Position numbers and translations under genes: made by a program. The notes beneath the pieces were generated by a model. The model was not told the DNA's origin. It made no database searches and worked only from the letters and a program-made list of their open reading frames with translations. 11,403 nt of DNA from contig CALDWC010000126.1 in the NCBI GenBank assembly GCA_937923945.1, positions 1-11,403 on the forward strand, given 5' to 3'. This DNA comes from an uncultured Treponema sp. Lineage in GTDB: Bacteria; Spirochaetota; Spirochaetia; Treponematales; Treponemataceae. Below are positions 5,693-11,403 of the stretch, piece by piece. The stretch's first letter is position 1. Every line of letters starts with the position of its first letter.

Positions 5693-6798
5693 ATATCGAT
5701 TTTTTACCTTTGAAAAAAATTACCGAAAGTTTTGAACCGGAACTTTCACGCCGCGTCAATGAAGTAATAAAACGAGGCTGGTATATTCACGGCGAAGCAT
5801 GTGCTCGTTTTGAAAAAGAGTTTTCGGAATTTTGCGGAGTTACACATTGTATCGGTGTCGGTAACGGTTTGGATGCACTTCGGCTCATTTTACAAGCCTA
5901 TAAAATTTTAGGCTCTATGAACACCGGCGATGAAGTTATTATTCCGGCAAATACTTTTATTGCAACGATACTTGCAATCACGGCGGAAGGTTTGGTACCG
6001 GTATTAGTCGAGCCGGATATTTCCTCTTATTTGATTGATGTTCAAAAGATTGAAGAAAAAATAACGGGTAAAACGAAAGCGATTATGCCGGTGCATTTGT
6101 ACGGACGCGTGTGTGATATGGACGCTCTCAACCTTATTGCACACAAACACAACTTAAAAATTATTGAGGACGCAGCCCAAGCTCACGGTGCAAAGTATAA
6201 AGGGAAACGAGCCGGTTCGCTCGGTGACGCTGCGGGGTTCAGTTTTTATCCGGGTAAAAATATAGGCTGTCTCGGTGACGGCGGCTGTGTGACTACTAAT
6301 GATGATGGACTTGCAAGCATTGTACGAAAGCTCGCTAATTACGGTTCGGCAGAAAAATATGTGCATGAATACAAAGGCATTAATTCTCGTCTTGACGAAA
6401 TACAAGCCGCCGTGCTTTCCTGTAAATTGCCACGTCTTGACATCGACAATGAGCGGCGGCGCTGCATTGCACAGCGGTACATCGCGAATATAAAAAATCC
6501 GCTTGTTGTACCGCCGGAGTTTCCACCTAACAGGGAAGAACATGTATGGCATATTTTTTGTGTGCGGGTACAAAACCGAAAAGCTTTTATCGAATATTTA
6601 AACAGCCGTGGCGTTCAAACAAATATTCATTATCCGACGCCGCCGCATAAACAAGGGGCGTATTCGGAGTACCGCATACTTTCGCTTCCGATAAGCGAAC
6701 AAATTCACCGTGAAGTTGTCAGTTTGCCGATAAGTCCCGTAATGACCGATGCTGAAGCGGATTATGTGATTGCTGCGGTGAATGAGTGGAGAGGATGA
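5689..6798 (+). CDS. fdtB: dTDP-3-keto-6-deoxyhexose 3-aminotransferase (FdtB/QdtB type, DegT/DnrJ/EryC1)
   Basis: This PLP-dependent aminotransferase transfers an amino group to C3 of the dTDP-3-keto-6-deoxyhexose made by the ketoisomerase, giving dTDP-Fuc3N or dTDP-Qui3N. It shows the DegT/DnrJ/EryC1 pattern: GWYIHGEACARFEKEFSEFC, GVGNGLDALRLIL (phosphate-binding loop), NTFIATILAI, PVHLYGR, IIEDAAQAHGA (Asp161 to the pyridine nitrogen, Gln164 stacking on the ring), and FSFYPGKNIGCLGDGG with Lys190 as the Schiff-base lysine. ARG-containing loops and HVWHIFCVR complete the fold. At 369 residues it has the family length. It overlaps rmlB by 4 bases (ATGA), and GGGAG is a strong ribosome binding site about 6 bases upstream. 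That the family acts at C3 here, rather than at C4, is inferred from the ketoisomerase in the same locus. The choice between FdtB and QdtB depends on that enzyme's stereochemistry and is open. Confidence 0.88.
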   Translation: MNIDFLPLKKITESFEPELSRRVNEVIKRGWYIHGEACARFEKEFSEFCGVTHCIGVGNGLDALRLILQAYKILGSMNTGDEVIIPANTFIATILAITAEGLVPVLVEPDISSYLIDVQKIEEKITGKTKAIMPVHLYGRVCDMDALNLIAHKHNLKIIEDAAQAHGAKYKGKRAGSLGDAAGFSFYPGKNIGCLGDGGCVTTNDDGLASIVRKLANYGSAEKYVHEYKGINSRLDEIQAAVLSCKLPRLDIDNERRRCIAQRYIANIKNPLVVPPEFPPNREEHVWHIFCVRVQNRKAFIEYLNSRGVQTNIHYPTPPHKQGAYSEYRILSLPISEQIHREVVSLPISPVMTDAEADYVIAAVNEWRG

Positions 6799-7081
6799 GT
6801 GATAGGTAAAATAGAGCTGTTCCATAATCCGTGTGACCGTTAACTAAAAACAGATGCGTACATTATTAAAACGATTTTACAAACTTGATGTCCATTTTAG
6901 TCATCTGGCTTGTACATTAAAAATACAAAAGTAACAACGCTTCCGAAACATTTCGAGCAGTTTAAGCTGGAGCATGCAGTTGTTGAATACTTGAAATACT
7001 TGGAAGCGTGATATCATCGTTTTTCGGCATGAGGCGCTTGATCTCCTTGATAAAGCGATCGTCATAAAGAAGGAACCATGT
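6799..7081 (+). pseudogene. Decayed, unrecognised coding remnant between the aminotransferase and nucleotidyltransferase genes
   Basis: No intact gene is present. From 6901 one frame reads LYIKNTKVTTLPKHFEQF and then KLEHAVVEYLKYLEA before a TGA at 7009. The +1 frame continues protein-like, RDIIVFRHEALDLLDKAI and then VIKKEPC, running in frame into the ATG at 7082. The two segments read like one amphipathic, helix-rich protein broken by a frameshift near 7000-7009. I do not recognise the family. Bases 6799-6900 hold nothing I can name. No terminator-like hairpin was found after the aminotransferase gene. Confidence 0.35.
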
Positions 7082-7381
7082 ATGCGGATAAGTGAATTTG
7101 AAAAAGAGGTAATTATTACTTCAATAGGAAAAAATTTTAATGAGGTTGAAAAAATTATTCTTTTCGGATCCCGCATTGATGACAGCAAGCGAGGCGGCGA
7201 TATCGATGTGTTGCTGATCACTTCCGATGATGACACATTTATAAAAAAAATACATGCACTCACCGATATGCAGCTGCGTCTCGGTGAACAGCGGATTGAT
7301 TTATTGACTGCCAACGCTGCGGACGAACGCCTCATCGTAAAAAAAGGCAAGAGGGAAGGAGTAGTATTATGGACGAAGTAA
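7082..7381 (+). CDS. Minimal nucleotidyltransferase (MNT/MntA-type), probably orphaned
   Basis: This 99-residue protein belongs to the pol-beta superfamily minimal nucleotidyltransferases. It has MRISEFE at the start (a usual N-terminus of one MNT subgroup), then ILFGSRIDDSKRGGDIDVLL with Gly29-Ser30 and the metal-binding Asp40 and Asp42, and GEQRIDLL with Asp73 as the third acidic residue, so the active site looks intact. Known relatives are antitoxins that modify a HEPN-family toxin by adding AMP to a tyrosine. I chose the ATG at 7082 because of AGGA at 7071-7074, 7 bases upstream; the frame stays open further upstream to 6995, but that part lacks a start codon. Its stop overlaps a 23-codon frame at 7369-7440 that looks like the beginning of its partner gene, cut short by the following glycosyltransferase gene. 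The protein may therefore be a leftover without a target. Confidence 0.78.
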   Translation: MRISEFEKEVIITSIGKNFNEVEKIILFGSRIDDSKRGGDIDVLLITSDDDTFIKKIHALTDMQLRLGEQRIDLLTANAADERLIVKKGKREGVVLWTK

Positions 7382-7440
7382 CAAAATTGAAATACGAAGC
7401 AGCAAAGGTCGAAGCCGCGTTGCAAGGAGTAGAAAAATGA
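7369..7440 (+). pseudogene. 23-codon stub of the nucleotidyltransferase's partner gene
   Basis: An ATG at 7369 opens a frame that starts inside the nucleotidyltransferase gene and reads MDEVTKLKYEAAKVEAAL before a TGA at 7438-7440, 23 codons in all. The position (overlapping start, same strand) is where a HEPN-type partner normally begins, and the sequence is a clean amphipathic helix start, but it ends before any HEPN motif (R-x4-6-H) could appear. Its last bases supply AGGAG (7425-7429), the ribosome binding site of the GT4 gene, whose ATG overlaps its stop. It could be a truncated partner or now serve only as a translational lead-in; identification as a HEPN stub is inferred from position. 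Confidence 0.45.
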
Positions 7441-8711
7441 AAATCCTAATCATTAATTTTACGGACGGGGGAGGCGGCGGAGCGATTGCACCGCTTCGGC
7501 TTTATAATGGATTAAAAGCAAAAGGGCTTGATGTTGATTTTGCGGTTATCGAAAAGCAAAGTGAAGACGACGCGATCTTTTGCATAAGTCGGAAACGGAC
7601 ATTTTTTGTAAAGGTGCGCCAAAAGCTCGCCCGTTATTTTGAACGATTTTTGTTCAAGCATTTTAAAACCGAAAACGGTATTTTACATTCGCTTAATTTA
7701 TATACGCGTGCGGATGTAAATTTTATCAACAGAAGCGATTATGATGTGGTACATTTACACTGGATTGCAGGAAACACTCTTTCCATACGAGATATCGGCA
7801 AAATAAAAAAGCCGCTTTGTTGGACTATGCACGATAGCTGGGCAGTTTGCGGTGCAGAGCATCATCCTAAAAACAAAAATGACAAGCGCTATATCGAAGC
7901 TTATACAAAAAAGAATAGACCGAATTGGGAACAAGGATTTGACATAAATAAGTGGATTTTTAACAAACGCAAAAAGTTTTATACACAGCCGATACAGTTT
8001 ATCGGACCGAGTAAATGGCAAAGTCAAATTTGTAACGATAGTTTTATTTTTAAGCACTTGACTCATTCAACGGTAAGCCATATCCCGAATATTTTAAATG
8101 CGGAGTGTTTTCATCCGCTTGATAAAGCAACGGCAAAAAGTATTTTCGGAATTGAGAACGGTAAAAAAGTTCTGATGTTTTCAACGCCGTATTTTGGCGA
8201 TCCAACAACCGATATGAAGGGAAGCGGTTTGCTTATCGATGCATTGAATGTTTTTTTTAATACGCATAGTGTGGATGATTTTATTTTGCTGATGACCGGA
8301 AACATATCAACGGAAATAAAAAAACGATTGCCGAATGTGCAAACGGTGTTCACCGGCTTTATTCAAAATCCGCATTTGATGAATCTTGCGTACAACGCCG
8401 CCGATGTACTGCTGTTTCCTTCACGCATTGAAAATCTCCCGTATGGACTTTTGGAACCGCACGCTGCAGGGATCCCTTGCGTTGCATTTGACACCGGCGG
8501 CAATAGCGATATAGTTCAGCATAAAAAAACGGGCTACCTTGCGCCGTGCTTTGATACAAATGATTTTGCTCAAGGAATAAATTACTGCCTTGAAAATGCA
8601 GCGGAACTTTCTCATAATGCAATAGAACATATCCGAAAAAACTTTAACGCTGATGATGTGCTCAATGCCCATATTGCATTGTACGAGAAAATTATTGCAA
8701 GTGAGACTTGA
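7437..8711 (+). CDS. Family 4 (GT-B) glycosyltransferase
   Basis: This retaining glycosyltransferase probably adds a sugar during assembly of the surface glycan. The N-terminal domain begins MKILIINFTDGGGGGAIAPL, a strand followed by a glycine-rich loop, and contains VVHLHWIAGN (about 104-113) and TMHDSWAVCGAEHH (about 130-143), a pattern of the colanic-acid-like GT4 group. The C-terminal donor domain has FTGFIQNPHLMNLAYNAADV, then FPSRIENLPYGLLEPHAAG with the E-x7-E pair Glu332 and Glu340, and GGNSDIVQHKKTGYLAP. At 424 residues the length is normal. AGGAG at 7425-7429, seven bases before the ATG, lies inside the partner stub, and the start overlaps the stub's stop (ATGA). It follows decayed toxin-antitoxin-type DNA rather than the sugar-nucleotide genes directly, so it may have arrived separately or been joined by deletion. 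The sugar specificity is unknown. Confidence 0.9.
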   Translation: MKILIINFTDGGGGGAIAPLRLYNGLKAKGLDVDFAVIEKQSEDDAIFCISRKRTFFVKVRQKLARYFERFLFKHFKTENGILHSLNLYTRADVNFINRSDYDVVHLHWIAGNTLSIRDIGKIKKPLCWTMHDSWAVCGAEHHPKNKNDKRYIEAYTKKNRPNWEQGFDINKWIFNKRKKFYTQPIQFIGPSKWQSQICNDSFIFKHLTHSTVSHIPNILNAECFHPLDKATAKSIFGIENGKKVLMFSTPYFGDPTTDMKGSGLLIDALNVFFNTHSVDDFILLMTGNISTEIKKRLPNVQTVFTGFIQNPHLMNLAYNAADVLLFPSRIENLPYGLLEPHAAGIPCVAFDTGGNSDIVQHKKTGYLAPCFDTNDFAQGINYCLENAAELSHNAIEHIRKNFNADDVLNAHIALYEKIIASET

Positions 8712-8792
8712 TGTGAATGATACTGCCGACCGTTTTAGTTTTTATTTTCGTTGTGGTATCCTTATTTTATGCTAGTAAAAATATCACATATA

Positions 8793-8801
8793 TGCTATAA
8801 T
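8793..8801 (+). promoter_or_regulatory. Extended -10 promoter of the adenylate cyclase gene
   Basis: TGCTATAAT is a perfect TATAAT (8796-8801) preceded by TG one base upstream, the extended -10 form, 28 bases before the ATG at 8830. The best -35 at 17-base spacing (TAGTAA, 8773-8778) is poor, as is usual for extended -10 promoters. It separates the cyclase from the glycan genes as its own transcription unit. No clear terminator was seen in the 118 bases after the GT4 gene. Confidence 0.55.
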
Positions 8802-8829
8802 ACCGACATAATTAAAACGTGGGGGAATT

Positions 8830-11205
8830 ATGGGTGTACGTACGCTGGATCGGATAAAAAAGCAATGTAGTAAACTTGCCGTTTCACTTGAATTGATAAA
8901 AATATTTTCACTGGCTGCTTTACTGATTTTAATGATTTTTCCATTCAGCATGGATAAAATGGATTTAGTAAACAAAAGTACATCATCAAAATTAGTGTTT
9001 CCGTTTACCGTAGTGTTTTCCGGAGCGATAAAACCGGAGCTTTCTTTTTTTTATCTGAGTATGTTTTCGCTTTGGCTGTTACCGCTCGCATTTATTTTGG
9101 TTGCGGTATCTCTTTTTGTGGAAAAAATACATAATGCGCTCGTATACGGAGGTGTGCTTTTTACCGTTACCTGCTACCTTGTCGTTTCCGTTTCGGCAAT
9201 GATTGTTTTTGCAAATACGCCTCGATGGTTTTATGCACTGAGTCCGCTCGTGTACATTGCATTTTTTGTCGCATTGAGTTTTCATATTTTTTTGATTGCG
9301 ATCGGTATTATATTTCGCGCCCGACGGGATGAAACGTATGTCGAATATAATACAATTTTGCTTGAGCAGGAAAAGGAAGAAATTGCTGCAAACAATAAAG
9401 CGATTGAGCGTTTAAAGATGCGACAGGAAAAACTGGAAAAAGATTCTCCGGAATACGTCAGACTTGAAAAAATGACGCGAAAGTATATTGCAAACTTGAA
9501 ACATCGAAACCGTAAAACGCATATAAAAACGAAAATCACCGTTGTTTTTCTCCTGACTATTGTTGTTATCCTTTCCGTTTTTGTATACAGCAATTTAAAA
9601 AATTATGCGTCTCTTTTGACACAAAATATCAATACAACGGGGAGTAATCAAGCGGAGCAAGTTGCGGCAATTTACTATTTTTCCGACGGACTGCATGCAA
9701 AAATAAGTTCCTTTTTGGAAGGAATCAAAAAGACGAATGATTCGTCGCCGCTTCCCTGTAAACGGGTTGATATTATTATCACCGATACTAAAGAACCGGT
9801 GTATCTCGAAAATATTCGATCTCCGCATGATCTTCCGTCGTTTAATGTTTTTGCATATACTACGGCAACCGATTCGTTACGGCAGATTCCCGATGCGGAA
9901 AAACGCATTACCGCTACGGAGGCATTTACGTACATTGCGCAATTTAATGATGAAACAAAACGGGATACGCCGCATTACAGAGAAAACGGAACCAGTTTGT
10001 ATGTGTATCCGATTATTTTTCAACGGAAAGATGGACAGCGGCTCATCGGCTTTTCCGTTGTTTCCTATATAACGGAAATTTTGGAACGTCCGTATTTTCA
10101 AGTAAAAGTTTTTATGTTTGCGATTTCCGCGCTCTTTATTTATATTTCCGTTTTGCTGACAATGTTCCTCGCTGATTTTATCGCTAAACCGATTATCGTA
10201 TTGACGGGCAGCATCCGCAAAACAACCAATATTTTTAACGATATGATTTCAGGTAATGCTGAAGTTGATGCGGAGCAGCTCGTTTTTAATGAAGAAATTA
10301 AAACGAACGATGAAATAAAAACGCTTTCGCTTGAAATAAAAAAAATCGTATCGCTGGTACGCGGTATTTTGCCGTACATTTCGTTTCATACTTTGCGGAA
10401 TGCGGAAAAAAATGTCGCACATAAAAGTTACCTACGCGATTTGTGCTTTTTGTTTACCGATATTCGCGGGTTTACCACCTTGTGTGAAGACATGGAAGCA
10501 AAAGACGTTACCGCGATGTTAAACTATTATCTTGATTTGGAAACCAAAATAATATTTAACAACGGTGGCGATATTGATAAGTATGTCGGTGATGAAGTCA
10601 TGGCGTTTTTTTCGGGACCGAAAAAAGAAATTAACGCATGCAAAGCCGCCCTTGAACTCCGCACCGCAATGCGGCAAGCTCAGCTGGAAGCGATTAAAGC
10701 GGGAAAGGAGACGGTTTCGATCGGAATCGGCATCAATTCCGGAAAAGTGGTATTCGGTCCGGTCGGCTCAAAAACGCGAAAAGATTATACGTCAATCGGG
10801 GATACGGTAAATCTTGCCGCACGGCTCGAAGGGGTAAATAAGGAGTACGGCTCCAAATGTATCATTTCCGAAGCTGTGTATAAAAGTTTGAATAAAGATT
10901 TTATTTGCCGCGAGTTGGATTTTATTGCGGTGAAAGGAAAAACGGAAGCGGTACGGATTTATGAACTCTTGCAGCCGAGTGAAAAATTTCCGGCGGAGAA
11001 ATTAATCGAATTGAAAAAAATATTTGAAACGGGGCTGGCGTATTACCGCAATAAAAACTGGAGTATGGCGGAAAAGTACTTTACCGCCTGCGTTGAAACA
11101 TTTAATGATGTGCCTTCGAAAGTTTTTTTACGCCGCATTATGCGCTATCAAATCAGTCCGCCGAAAGCGGGGTGGAACGGCGTGTTTGTTATGAACGCAA
11201 AATAG
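8830..11205 (+). CDS. Membrane-bound class III adenylate cyclase with extracytoplasmic sensor and HAMP-like linker
   Basis: This 791-residue protein makes cyclic AMP from ATP, presumably in response to an external signal. Apparent order: four hydrophobic segments (about 23-39, 75-98, 104-127, 136-162), a charged coiled coil (172-225), a fifth segment (235-254), an extracytoplasmic region (255-423) that could be a Cache-like sensor, a sixth segment (424-449), a HAMP-like stretch (450-512), the cyclase domain (about 535-715) and a short helical tail (720-791) with a TPR-like start and a WNGVF end. In the cyclase domain, Asp544 (FTDIRG) and Asp588 (YVGDE) bind metal, Lys584 and Thr654 (DYTSIGD) are the adenine-selecting pair of bacterial cyclases, and Asn661 and Arg665 (NLAARLE) stabilise the transition state. 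All key residues are present, so activity is expected, and the Lys/Thr pair points to ATP rather than GTP. It starts at an ATG after a GGGGGA site. It has no evident link to the glycan genes. Confidence 0.9.
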   Translation: MGVRTLDRIKKQCSKLAVSLELIKIFSLAALLILMIFPFSMDKMDLVNKSTSSKLVFPFTVVFSGAIKPELSFFYLSMFSLWLLPLAFILVAVSLFVEKIHNALVYGGVLFTVTCYLVVSVSAMIVFANTPRWFYALSPLVYIAFFVALSFHIFLIAIGIIFRARRDETYVEYNTILLEQEKEEIAANNKAIERLKMRQEKLEKDSPEYVRLEKMTRKYIANLKHRNRKTHIKTKITVVFLLTIVVILSVFVYSNLKNYASLLTQNINTTGSNQAEQVAAIYYFSDGLHAKISSFLEGIKKTNDSSPLPCKRVDIIITDTKEPVYLENIRSPHDLPSFNVFAYTTATDSLRQIPDAEKRITATEAFTYIAQFNDETKRDTPHYRENGTSLYVYPIIFQRKDGQRLIGFSVVSYITEILERPYFQVKVFMFAISALFIYISVLLTMFLADFIAKPIIVLTGSIRKTTNIFNDMISGNAEVDAEQLVFNEEIKTNDEIKTLSLEIKKIVSLVRGILPYISFHTLRNAEKNVAHKSYLRDLCFLFTDIRGFTTLCEDMEAKDVTAMLNYYLDLETKIIFNNGGDIDKYVGDEVMAFFSGPKKEINACKAALELRTAMRQAQLEAIKAGKETVSIGIGINSGKVVFGPVGSKTRKDYTSIGDTVNLAARLEGVNKEYGSKCIISEAVYKSLNKDFICRELDFIAVKGKTEAVRIYELLQPSEKFPAEKLIELKKIFETGLAYYRNKNWSMAEKYFTACVETFNDVPSKVFLRRIMRYQISPPKAGWNGVFVMNAK

Positions 11206-11224
11206 CGGTTAGCGGCGGGGAAAG

Positions 11225-11315
11225 CCGTTGTGTCAAGCTGGGTCTGATCATGGCGTGCGAATACGTGCCGTAGGTTTAAGCAAGAAACCGTTGTGTCAAG
11301 CTGTTCTTGATCATG
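11225..11315. repeat. Two-copy imperfect direct repeat (about 28 bases, 63-base period)
   Basis: CCGTTGTGTCAAGCTG occurs exactly at 11225-11240 and 11288-11303, followed in both copies by four variable bases and TGATCATG, giving 24 of 28 matching positions over 11225-11252 and 11288-11315. The 63-base period is a whole number of codons (21), and on the minus strand both copies read HDQ-x-QLDTT within one open frame. I see no gene that supports translation, so I treat it as a dispersed-type repeat. The second copy contains a small hairpin, TCAAG-CTGTT-CTTGA. Confidence 0.7.
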
Positions 11316-11352
11316 TTGAGCGGAATGCGCGCCATAGAATTTAGCTTGAGGA

Positions 11353-11388
11353 GGCACTGATTAATTCAATCGAGAATTAATCAGTGCC
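11353..11388. repeat. Perfect 15-bp inverted repeat (hairpin)
   Basis: GGCACTGATTAATTC (11353-11367) and GAATTAATCAGTGCC (11374-11388) are perfect reverse complements separated by the six-base loop AATCGA. It lies 148 bases after the adenylate cyclase stop. Downstream on the + strand there is only a short CCTTTAAAAT rather than a T-run, and none on the other strand, so it is at best a weak intrinsic terminator; it may instead be the end of a mobile or repeated element that continues past the window. Confidence 0.75.
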
Positions 11389-11403
11389 CACCTTTAAAAT
11401 CTA

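Larger units (their letters stand above)
11206..11403. other. Gene-free 3' end region
   Basis: No coding frame with a supported start, RNA gene or promoter was found in these 198 bases after the adenylate cyclase. The stretch consists of a small GC-rich stem (GCGGC with GCCG around 11212-11227), the two-copy direct repeat, and the perfect hairpin near the window's end. Confidence 0.6.

Noticed and set aside
3710..6798. dTDP-rhamnose pathway
   Set aside because: RmlA and RmlB are present, but no RmlC epimerase or RmlD reductase is encoded here; a 3,4-ketoisomerase and an aminotransferase point to a 3-amino-3,6-dideoxyhexose instead.
6991..7017. Promoter before the nucleotidyltransferase gene (TTGAAA ... 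TATCAT)
   Set aside because: The spacer is only 15 bases and the elements fall inside a decayed coding remnant, so support is too weak to annotate.
6901..7425. Long minus-strand open frame (174 codons) across the nucleotidyltransferase gene
   Set aside because: The opposite strand carries the intact MNT active-site motif and a good ribosome binding site; the minus frame is Ser/Arg/Phe-rich with no family likeness.
11225..11315. Possible CRISPR array
   Set aside because: Only two copies are present with differing repeat ends, and no cas genes are nearby.
11148..11357. Minus-strand 69-codon frame containing the HDQ-x-QLDTT repeats
   Set aside because: It overlaps the cyclase 3' end and has no convincing start site; the peptide repeat is explained by the 63-base DNA repeat.
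11353..11388. Integron attC site
   Set aside because: The GTTRRRY / RYYYAAC core sites expected at the ends of an attC are absent.

Overview
The window is a surface-glycan (O-antigen, S-layer or glycoprotein glycan) biosynthesis locus followed by an unrelated signalling gene. Every supported gene is on the + strand. The DNA is AT-rich, and the small sulfotransferase-like gene at the left edge is visibly more AT-rich than the rest. Gene content, composition and the large class III adenylate cyclase with an extracytoplasmic sensor suggest a host-associated spirochaete such as an oral Treponema. This is an inference from style and no taxonomic marker is present; an anaerobic Firmicute is the main alternative.

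Layout. (1) 1-3031 is a tight operon: a 5'-truncated sulfotransferase-like gene, a GT2 glycosyltransferase, a cupin sugar 3,4-ketoisomerase (FdtA/QdtA type) and a FemAB/GNAT-like acyltransferase that overlaps the ketoisomerase by 4 bases. (2) 3032-3709 carries decayed genes: an HI0074-like nucleotidyltransferase-partner remnant, a minimal nucleotidyltransferase (MNT) remnant and an internally deleted Fic-family remnant, with a good promoter (TTGTAA-N17-TATAAT) ahead of the last. (3) 3710-6798 is a second tight operon: rmlA, rmlB and an FdtB-type PLP aminotransferase. (4) 6799-7440 is a second patch of decayed DNA: an unrecognised frameshifted coding remnant, an apparently intact MNT gene, and a 23-codon stub of its probable partner. 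(5) 7437-8711 is a GT4 glycosyltransferase using a ribosome binding site inside the stub. (6) 8830-11205 is a membrane adenylate cyclase with its own extended -10 promoter. (7) 11206-11403 has no gene; it holds a two-copy imperfect direct repeat and a perfect 15-bp-arm hairpin.

How the genes work together. RmlA makes dTDP-glucose and RmlB converts it to dTDP-4-keto-6-deoxyglucose. The ketoisomerase moves the keto group to C3, the aminotransferase puts an amino group there, and the FemAB-like protein may acylate that amine, giving a dTDP-3-acylamido-3,6-dideoxyhexose (Fuc3NAc or Qui3NAc type). RmlC and RmlD are absent from the window, which argues against rhamnose as the product here. The GT2 and GT4 enzymes and the sulfotransferase-like protein would assemble and decorate the glycan. 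The points most worth a second look are the ketoisomerase's mixed product-determining residues, the absence of a hexapeptide-type acetyltransferase, a C7 tract in the GT2 gene, and the toxin-antitoxin-like wreckage between the blocks.
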